From contig NZ_FMDN01000003.1 in assembly GCF_900090245.1 (NCBI RefSeq), positions 1 to 64,000 on the forward strand: a stretch of 64,000 nt of DNA. The letters run 5' to 3'. The notes beneath the pieces are model-generated. The model had not been told where the DNA came from and did not search any database. It saw only the letters and a program-made list of their open reading frames with translations. This DNA is from Micromonospora halophytica (GTDB lineage Bacteria; Actinomycetota; Actinomycetes; Mycobacteriales; Micromonosporaceae). Of this stretch, positions 58,655 through 64,000 are shown piece by piece. The translations under genes were made by a program, and so were the position numbers. Numbering within the stretch: the first letter of the stretch is position 1; every line of letters begins with the position of its first letter.

Positions 58655-59143
58655 ATGAGCCACTCCCTCGCCGGAGAGCCGCCCTCTGCCGGACGCCGTG
58701 CCGCCCCGGCGACCACCGCCGTCTACTCCGCCGCCGAGTGGGACCTGCTGACCACCCTGCCCGGCCGGGTGCTCGTGGCCGCGGCCTCGCCCACCCCGGG
58801 TCGGCCACCCCGTGACGTCGCCGCCGGACTCGCCGGACTCGACGCGGTCGCCGCCGGCCGGGCCTCCGACAGCGATCTCGTCCGCGCCGTCGTCGCGGCG
58901 ATCTACGCCCGGCACGACGGCGCGCCGGCCCCGGCCGACCGGCTCGCCGACCTGGTGGACCTGCTGGCCGCCTGCCGCGCGGCGGTACGGGTGCTGCGCC
59001 GGCGCGCCGACCCGGCCGACTCGGCCGCGTACCGGCAGTGGCTGGAGTCGGTGGCCGCCCGGGTGTGCCACGCCGGTGACCTCACCGGTCCCGCCGACCG
59101 GCGGTTCCTCCAGCGGCTCGGCGGCGCCCTGGAGCTGCGGTGA
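58655..59143 (+). CDS. Uncharacterised helical protein
   Basis: The 162-residue, Ala/Arg/Asp-rich protein is predicted to be mainly helical (SAAEWDLLTTLPGRVLVAAAS; LADLVDLLAACRAAVRVLRRRAD; YRQWLESVAARVCHA). GGAGG precedes ATG 58655. No catalytic motif or membrane segment is visible. It lies 43 bp upstream of a TrmH-type gene on the same strand. I do not recognise the family. Confidence 0.7.
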   Translation: MSHSLAGEPPSAGRRAAPATTAVYSAAEWDLLTTLPGRVLVAAASPTPGRPPRDVAAGLAGLDAVAAGRASDSDLVRAVVAAIYARHDGAPAPADRLADLVDLLAACRAAVRVLRRRADPADSAAYRQWLESVAARVCHAGDLTGPADRRFLQRLGGALELR

Positions 59144-59186
59144 CCAGGGTGGCGTCGGGCGGTCGCCCGGCGCTGCGTACCCTCTT

Positions 59187-59816
59187 GTGACCGTGACCGA
59201 GGACCAGCTCGACGTGGGGGTCGGCCCGTGGCCCGGCGACCTGCCGGACGACCCCCGGTACGACCCGGAGCTGCTCGCCCACGGCGACCGGCGCAACGTG
59301 GTCGACCGCTACCGGTACTGGCGGCGGGAGGCCGTGGTCGCGGATCTCGACGAGCGCCGGCACGACTTCCACGTGGCGATCGAGAACTGGCAGCACGACT
59401 TCAACATCGGCACGGTGGTCCGCAACGCGAACGCCTTCCTCGCCGCCGAGGTGCACATCGTCGGGCTGCGCCGCTGGAACCGGCGGGGCGCCATGGTGAC
59501 CGACCGCTACCAGCACGTCCGGCACCATCCGACGATCGAGGAGTTCGTCGGCTGGGCGGCCGGGGTGGGCCTGCCGGTGGTGGGCATCGACAACCTCCCG
59601 GGCTCCCGACCGTTGGAGACCACCACCCTGCCCCGGCGGTGCGTGCTCCTGTTCGGTCAGGAGGGGCCCGGCCTCTCCGACCCGGCCCGCGCCGCCTGCG
59701 ACCAGCTCTTCTCGATCGCCCAGTACGGCTCGACCCGGTCGATCAACGCCGGGGTGGCCAGCGGTATCGCCATGCACGCCTGGATCCGCGCCCACGCCGG
59801 CCCGACGCCGGCCTGA
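59187..59816 (+). CDS. TrmH/SpoU-family RNA 2'-O-methyltransferase
   Basis: A protein of about 209 residues with the three SPOUT motifs: NIGTVVRNANAFLAAEVHIVG, CVLLFGQEGPGLSD and IAQYGSTRSINAGVASGIAMHAWI. These form the knotted SAM site that methylates a ribose in tRNA or rRNA. GTG 59187 or 59193 may be the start. The RNA target is not evident. Confidence 0.92.
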   Translation: MTVTEDQLDVGVGPWPGDLPDDPRYDPELLAHGDRRNVVDRYRYWRREAVVADLDERRHDFHVAIENWQHDFNIGTVVRNANAFLAAEVHIVGLRRWNRRGAMVTDRYQHVRHHPTIEEFVGWAAGVGLPVVGIDNLPGSRPLETTTLPRRCVLLFGQEGPGLSDPARAACDQLFSIAQYGSTRSINAGVASGIAMHAWIRAHAGPTPA

Positions 59817-59987
59817 CCGTGCCACCACCGGCCCCGGCGACCGGTCCGACCGCCGGTGTCACCGCCCGCGTGACGATCATCACTTTCGGTGCCGGCCCGG
59901 TCCTCCCTTCGGCCGCGAGTGCCCCCGTGAGCGGTGGAAACGGCCGCTCCGCTTGACGGCACCCGGTGGCGGGGTGACGGTGGAGTG

Positions 59988-60689
59988 GTGAGTGTCGTGG
60001 TGAGTTGTCCCAGATGCGGCGGGCCGGTGCGATCCCCGGACCTGATGCACGCCGAGTCCCGCTGCGTGCGGTGCGGGCCGGTCGCCCCGCTGCACGTGCC
60101 CGAGCACATCGACGGCCAGATCGTGGCGAGCGTGGTCGACCGGGTCGCCGCCGACGGGGTGGCGGAGCGGGCGGGCGTACCGCTGTGGTGCCCGTGGCCG
60201 CTGCCGCCGGGTTGGACGGTCACCGGGGTCGCCTGGGCCGGTGACGACGCCACCGGGGTGCGGGCCACCGCGATCGCCTGCGCCGGGCCGGCGCCGCTCG
60301 GTGGTGGACCGGCCGACCTGGTCCTGGTGGCCGAGGAGCCGGGCGTCGGGCTGGGCACCCGCTTCGCCGGAGTGTCCGGACCGGACCCGGGGCCGGAACT
60401 CGCCGAGGCGCTGACCGGGCCGGGGGCGGGGCTCGGCCATCCGGAGCACGTCGAGCCCGCCCGGATCAAGGTGGCCGGACACCCGACTCCACTGTGGCTC
60501 GTGGATTCGGCCACGGATCGAAGCGCGTACGCCGGCGAGGCTCGGGGAATGTGGCTCCATGCGATAGCCTGGCCGGCGAGCGCGGGTCACCTCCTCGCGG
60601 AAGATGTCGTCCTGCACGACCTCGCCGAGTGGACTCCGCCCGAGCTCGTGTACGGCGCACCGTCCCCGTACCTGCACGGCAGGGTCTGA
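59988..60689 (+). CDS. DUF6758-like protein with N-terminal zinc-ribbon
   Basis: About 233 residues. CPRCGGPVRSP and CVRCGPVAPL form two C-x2-C pairs, a likely zinc ribbon. GVPLWCPWPLPPGWTVTGVAWAGDD and the C-terminal WLHAIAWPASAGHLLAEDV match the actinobacterial family I recall as DUF6758. Function is unknown. GTG 59988 (or 59985) is the likely start. The order DUF6758-like, small membrane protein, PH-domain protein and later a PHP gene is typical of actinobacteria. Confidence 0.75.
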   Translation: MSVVVSCPRCGGPVRSPDLMHAESRCVRCGPVAPLHVPEHIDGQIVASVVDRVAADGVAERAGVPLWCPWPLPPGWTVTGVAWAGDDATGVRATAIACAGPAPLGGGPADLVLVAEEPGVGLGTRFAGVSGPDPGPELAEALTGPGAGLGHPEHVEPARIKVAGHPTPLWLVDSATDRSAYAGEARGMWLHAIAWPASAGHLLAEDVVLHDLAEWTPPELVYGAPSPYLHGRV

Positions 60690-60803
60690 CCCTGGCGGGC
60701 TTGTCAGGGAACGGACGCAGATATTCACTGTACGACACCAGACTGATACTCTGGGTGCCGCTGCGGTAATCGGACCCGGCGCCGCGCGAGAGGATGGCCC
60801 GCT

Positions 60804-60962
60804 ATGGTCAAGAAGGTCCTCACCTGGGCCGGCATCGCGTTCTTGATCTTCTTTGTCGCGTACCGGCCCAACTCCGCCGCAGACGTCTTCAAGTCGCTCG
60901 GCGGCGGCATCATGGACATCGCCCAGGGCTTCGGCGACTTCTTCACCAGCCTGGTCGCCTAA
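60804..60962 (+). CDS. Small membrane protein
   Basis: A 52-residue open frame starting MVKKVLTWAGIAFLIFFVAYRP and ending FGDFFTSLVA. One membrane helix is followed by an amphipathic stretch rich in Gly and Phe. It ends 6 bp before the PH-domain gene, so the two are probably cotranscribed. Small proteins of this kind are common at this position in actinobacteria. Function unknown. Confidence 0.75.
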   Translation: MVKKVLTWAGIAFLIFFVAYRPNSAADVFKSLGGGIMDIAQGFGDFFTSLVA

Positions 60963-60968
60963 CCGTCG

Positions 60969-61835
60969 ATGGGCAGCCCCTCCGGACCCCCCTTCGACCC
61001 CGACGACCCGGACCGGGAACGTCGGGAGCGGGACACCGAACCGATCCCGAGGTACCGGCCCGACGACGCGCCGAACCCCGGGCCCGGTCCGGGCATGTCG
61101 GACGGTCCGTTCCTCTCCGACGACGTCGGCTACGGCGTCGGCCCCGGCCAACCGGGAGAGGGCCGCTCCGGCCGGGCCTGGGTGGGTGACCCGGACCAGC
61201 CGCCGACCATCTCCGAAGAGGAGCTGGCCGGCCTGCGCGCCGACGCGCAGGGCATGGCGCCCCGCCGGGTCCTGCCACTGGAGGACGAGCCCAGCTCGCT
61301 GGTCGCCCGCTATCTCTTCCCCACCGAGCGCTACCGGGGCGAGTGGAAGCGGCACTGGATCCACCTCACCACGCCGATCATCGTGGGCATCGCCGCGACC
61401 TTCGTGCTCGGCTACCTCTCCGGCTTCCTCGCCGGCCAGGACGTCGGCGCCCTCACCACCATCGCGGTGCTGCTCTGGTTCGCGGTGATGGGCTGGGTGG
61501 CCTGGCGGGTCGCCGACTGGTGGTACGACCGCTTCATCCTGACCAACAAGCGGGTCATGGTGGTCAACGGCATCATCACCCGCCGAGTGGCCATGATGCC
61601 GCTGACCCGGGTCACCGACATGAAGTACGAACAGTCCCCGACCGGCCGCGCGCTCAACTACGGCACCTTCGTACTGGAGTCCGCCGGTCAGGAGCAGGCG
61701 CTGCGCGAGATCAAGAACCTGCCCAACCCGAACGAGCTGTACCTGCGCGTCGTCGAGGAGATGTACGAGCCGCAGGCGGTCGAGGCGCGGCTGGGCAAGG
61801 AAGCCGACGAGGCGAAGGCCGACGACGGCGCCTGA
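60969..61835 (+). CDS. PH domain-containing membrane protein
   Basis: The 288-residue protein has an acidic, disordered N terminus of about 110 residues. Two membrane helices follow (PIIVGIAATFVLGYLSGFLA and TTIAVLLWFAVMGWVAWRVAD), then a bacterial PH domain (YDRFILTNKRVMVVNGIITRRVAMMPLTRVTDMKYEQS...FVLESAGQEQALREIKNLPNP). The domain resembles YdbT/YdbS-type proteins. It may sense or organise the membrane. ATG 60969 lies 6 bp after the small membrane protein gene. Confidence 0.9.
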   Translation: MGSPSGPPFDPDDPDRERRERDTEPIPRYRPDDAPNPGPGPGMSDGPFLSDDVGYGVGPGQPGEGRSGRAWVGDPDQPPTISEEELAGLRADAQGMAPRRVLPLEDEPSSLVARYLFPTERYRGEWKRHWIHLTTPIIVGIAATFVLGYLSGFLAGQDVGALTTIAVLLWFAVMGWVAWRVADWWYDRFILTNKRVMVVNGIITRRVAMMPLTRVTDMKYEQSPTGRALNYGTFVLESAGQEQALREIKNLPNPNELYLRVVEEMYEPQAVEARLGKEADEAKADDGA

Positions 61836-61938
61836 AGGTTTTCGTCCGTCCGTCGGACGAACTGCGAACCATTCGCCGTCGACCCCGCCGCCCCGTTCAT
61901 GGCACCCTGCCAGGGACGACGGGGCACGGAGGTGAGCG

Positions 61939-62679
61939 GTGGGCGGACGGGACCCGCTGGAGGAGGAGTTCCGCGAGTTCGTCGCGGCCCGCTCCGGCGC
62001 CCTGCTGCGCACCGCGTACCTGCTGGCAGGGGACTGGGCCACCGCCGAGGACCTGCTCCAGACCGCGCTCACCAAGACGTACCTGGCCTGGAAGCGGCTC
62101 GGCGGGATCGAGGCCGTCGAGCCGTACGCCCGGCGGGTCATGGTCAACACCTCCACCAGCTGGTGGCGGCGGCGCTGGCACGGTGAACGCCCCACCGAGG
62201 TGCTGCCCGAGCGGGCCGGCGTCGACGAGATCGCGCAGCAGCTCGACCGGGACGTGCTCTGGCGGCACCTGAGCGCGCTGCCCTCCCGGCAGCGGGCGGT
62301 GCTGGTGCTCCGTTTCTACGAGGACATGTCCGAGGCGCAGACCGCCGCCCTGCTGGAGATCTCGCCGGGCACGGTGAAGAGCCAGACCTCCCGGGCGCTG
62401 GCCACGCTGCGCCGCCGGCTCGGCGAGGAGGCGGCCCTGGAACTGCCGGACGAGCGGCAGGCGACGGCCCGGACGCCGCCCCCGGCCACGGAACGCTCCC
62501 GGGCGCGGTCGAGCGCACCGGCCGTACCGGCGGAGACGCGGCGGCCGAGCCGCCCGGCCACCGACGGCGGGCGGAGCACGCCCACGCCGGTCCAGACCCA
62601 CGGCGGGCGGCCCGTCGGCGTGCCGCCGGTCGGCGCCGGCCGGACCCGACCCGCGGCGGTCGGCGGGGAGTCACGATGA
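61939..62679 (+). CDS. SigE-family RNA polymerase sigma factor
   Basis: The 246-residue protein has sigma-70 region 2 (LLRTAYLLAGDWATAEDLLQTALTKTYLAW) and region 4 (LPSRQRAVLVLRFYEDMSEAQTAALLEISPGTVKSQTSRALATLRRRL) as in the actinobacterial SigE/Sig40 extracytoplasmic group. An unusual tail of about 85 residues rich in Pro, Arg, Thr and Ala follows. GTG 61939 is the start. The stop overlaps the next gene by ATGA, so sigma factor and partner are made together. Confidence 0.92.
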   Translation: MGGRDPLEEEFREFVAARSGALLRTAYLLAGDWATAEDLLQTALTKTYLAWKRLGGIEAVEPYARRVMVNTSTSWWRRRWHGERPTEVLPERAGVDEIAQQLDRDVLWRHLSALPSRQRAVLVLRFYEDMSEAQTAALLEISPGTVKSQTSRALATLRRRLGEEAALELPDERQATARTPPPATERSRARSSAPAVPAETRRPSRPATDGGRSTPTPVQTHGGRPVGVPPVGAGRTRPAAVGGESR

Positions 62680-63914
62680 CGTCCACCCCCGCCCGGGCGG
62701 ACAACCAGACCGGCGGCCCGGAGCGTTCCACAGCTGTGACGCGGGACGACCTGGAAGGTGCGCTGCGGGAGACCCTCTCCCGCCGGGTCGCCGCGCCCCC
62801 GCCGTTGGCCGTCGATCCGGCGGGGCTGGCGATCCGGCAGGCCCGGCGCATCCGACGCCGGCGCACGCTCACCGGGATCGGCCTCGCCGTGGTCGCCACC
62901 TCGGCGCTCACCGCCGGGATGGCCCAGCTCGGCGACCACCCCGGCCGGGTCACCAGCCCCGTCGTGGTGCTCGGCGGTCCGACCGTCGCCGCCTCCTGGC
63001 CGGTCGCCCCCGCGCCCGACTCCCCGCCCGCCGACGGCCAGGCGGAACTTGTCGTCGGCGGCGCCCTCGTCACCGCCGACGGGAAACGGCACGACCTGGG
63101 CCTCGGCCCGGTGGAGCGGGCCCAGCGACTGCCCGACCGCGGCGGCTGGCTGGTGGTCTCCGCGCCAACCCCGGGCGGCCGCACCCTGTGGGTCGTTCCC
63201 CCCGGCGAGTCGCCACATGTGCTGCTGGCCGGCGCGGAGGAGATCGCCCTGACCACGGACGGGCGGCGGGTGGCCTGGCGCGACGGCGACGGCCTCTTCG
63301 TGGCCGGCCTCGTCGGGCGGCAGCTCGTCGCCGCCACCGGCACCCCCGCCGCGGCCGGCGCGGTGCCGGTCCGCTTCGTCGGCGACCGCCTGCTGGTGCG
63401 CGCCCGCGACGGGGGGCACCTGCTCTGGCAGCCGGCCCCGGGGCCGCTGCCCGCCGGTGACCGGGGCGTCCTCGACGTCTACGGCGTGCTGCCCGACGGC
63501 CGGCTCGCCGCCCGGGTGCCCGCCGCCGACGCCCGCCGGTCCTGCCTGGCCCTGCTCGACCCGGTGACGCTCGACCCGGGCCGCACCGGCTGCGGGCCCG
63601 CCCTGACCGACGACGGCCTCGGCGCGGTCTCCGCCGACGGCCGCTGGCTGCTGGTCAACGGCCGTACCGGCAGCACGGGCGCTGCCCTGCTGGTCGACCT
63701 GGCCAGCCCGGGCCTCACCGTCCGGACCGCCGGTCCGGTCGTCAGCGGCGCGGTGGCGTGGACCGGCTCGACCGTCGCCACCTACGTCGACCGGGGCGGG
63801 GCGTTGACCCGGGTCCGGCCCGACCGCACGGTGGCCGGGGAACGCGCCTCCTCGACCCTGCTGAGCGGCGTCACCGCCGGGGACGGGCCGGTCGTGGTCA
63901 CCGGCGGCTCCTGA
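62676..63914 (+). CDS. Membrane-anchored beta-propeller-like protein coupled to the sigma factor
   Basis: In this 412-residue protein a cytoplasmic N terminus (DDLEGALRETLSRRVAAPPPL) leads to a single membrane helix (TLTGIGLAVVATSALTAGMA). The outer part has repeated strands that suggest a WD40/TolB-like propeller (TTDGRRVAWRDGDGLFVAGL; VSADGRWLLVNGRTGS). Its position and topology fit an anti-sigma or accessory regulator of the SigE-family factor, although no zinc-type anti-sigma motif is visible. The role is inferred from translational coupling. Confidence 0.75.
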   Translation: MTSTPARADNQTGGPERSTAVTRDDLEGALRETLSRRVAAPPPLAVDPAGLAIRQARRIRRRRTLTGIGLAVVATSALTAGMAQLGDHPGRVTSPVVVLGGPTVAASWPVAPAPDSPPADGQAELVVGGALVTADGKRHDLGLGPVERAQRLPDRGGWLVVSAPTPGGRTLWVVPPGESPHVLLAGAEEIALTTDGRRVAWRDGDGLFVAGLVGRQLVAATGTPAAAGAVPVRFVGDRLLVRARDGGHLLWQPAPGPLPAGDRGVLDVYGVLPDGRLAARVPAADARRSCLALLDPVTLDPGRTGCGPALTDDGLGAVSADGRWLLVNGRTGSTGAALLVDLASPGLTVRTAGPVVSGAVAWTGSTVATYVDRGGALTRVRPDRTVAGERASSTLLSGVTAGDGPVVVTGGS

Positions 63915-63938
63915 GTGGCCGGAGGGTAGCGTCGGAGC

Positions 63939-64000
63939 GTGACCCCGGCGATCGACCTGCACGCCCACTCCACCGCCAGCGACGGCACGCTGACCCCGGC
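63939..64000 (+). CDS. PHP domain protein, N-terminal end (partial)
   Basis: Twenty residues are visible from GTG 63939: VTPAIDLHAHSTASDGTLTP. The motif DLHAHSxxSDGTL is the metal-binding start of PHP phosphoesterases. The gene continues past the window. The neighbourhood matches the usual actinobacterial PHP gene near PH-domain and DUF6758-like genes. Confidence 0.9.
   Translation, partial: MTPAIDLHAHSTASDGTLTP

Overview
The window comes from a high-GC actinobacterium. Gene content and order (korAB, an orphan nuoA, folP2-like, a DivIVA-domain protein, tag, DUF3117, pepA, an O-methyltransferase, an HtrA-like protease, tatB, mrp, a DUF1003 protein and an MgtE/CBS protein) suggest Micromonosporaceae, most likely Micromonospora or a close relative. 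That genus call is an inference from gene content, not a database match.

Bases 1 to about 17,200 are accessory. They open with the tail of an IS1634-type transposase, next to a dioxygenase gene that has lost its 5' end. An FkbM methyltransferase and an ATP-grasp ligase follow. Convergent to these is an operon of an HTH-TPR regulator, a creatininase-family hydrolase and a glutamyl-tRNA synthetase that looks like a second copy. Together they resemble a small specialised-metabolism locus. Two more paralogues of the HTH regulator follow, with a DUF5919 regulator, a NUDIX hydrolase, an HD-domain protein and an APH-type kinase. Then comes a polymorphic-toxin locus (11,796-13,382): a helical N-terminal module whose reading frame ends directly at a GGGAAAC slippery heptamer, a GC-rich hairpin 6 nt downstream, a CdiA-type tRNase toxin domain in the -1 frame, and a SitI3-like immunity gene. 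This looks like a programmed -1 frameshift that builds the toxin, and it is the main discovery candidate. A PPC/DUF296 gene, a lower-GC pair of unknown genes and a divergent kinase-like protein complete the region, which ends at tRNA-Arg(CCT) and a decayed IS5-type transposase.

From about 17,600 the sequence is mostly ordinary chromosome of roughly 70% GC or more. It holds an RDD protein, a secreted family 3 glycosidase, an ArsR/SRPBCC pair, clpP with a ClgR/PopR-like regulator and a PopR-like palindrome between them, a potassium channel with an RCK domain, korAB, and a surface protein gene split by an in-frame TAG. The block 29-43 kb matches the mycobacterial folP2 to mgtE-like neighbourhood, but sigE-rseA is missing between the O-methyltransferase and the HtrA gene. 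From 43 kb onward are PhzF, HAD, EamA, SDR, malyl-CoA lyase-like, acyl-CoA dehydrogenase and MaoC genes; the last three would fit ethylmalonyl-CoA-type carbon metabolism. Next come a DCC/HTTM group, thioredoxin, a TrmH methyltransferase, a DUF6758-like protein, PH-domain proteins, a SigE-family sigma factor with a coupled membrane-anchored partner, and the start of a PHP-domain gene.

Non-coding structure is rich: several long perfect terminator hairpins between convergent genes, two MITE-like inverted-repeat elements (33,054-33,179 and 44,274-44,372), an 8-copy 15-bp tandem repeat (39,671-39,790), and candidate TetR-type and CebR-type operators.
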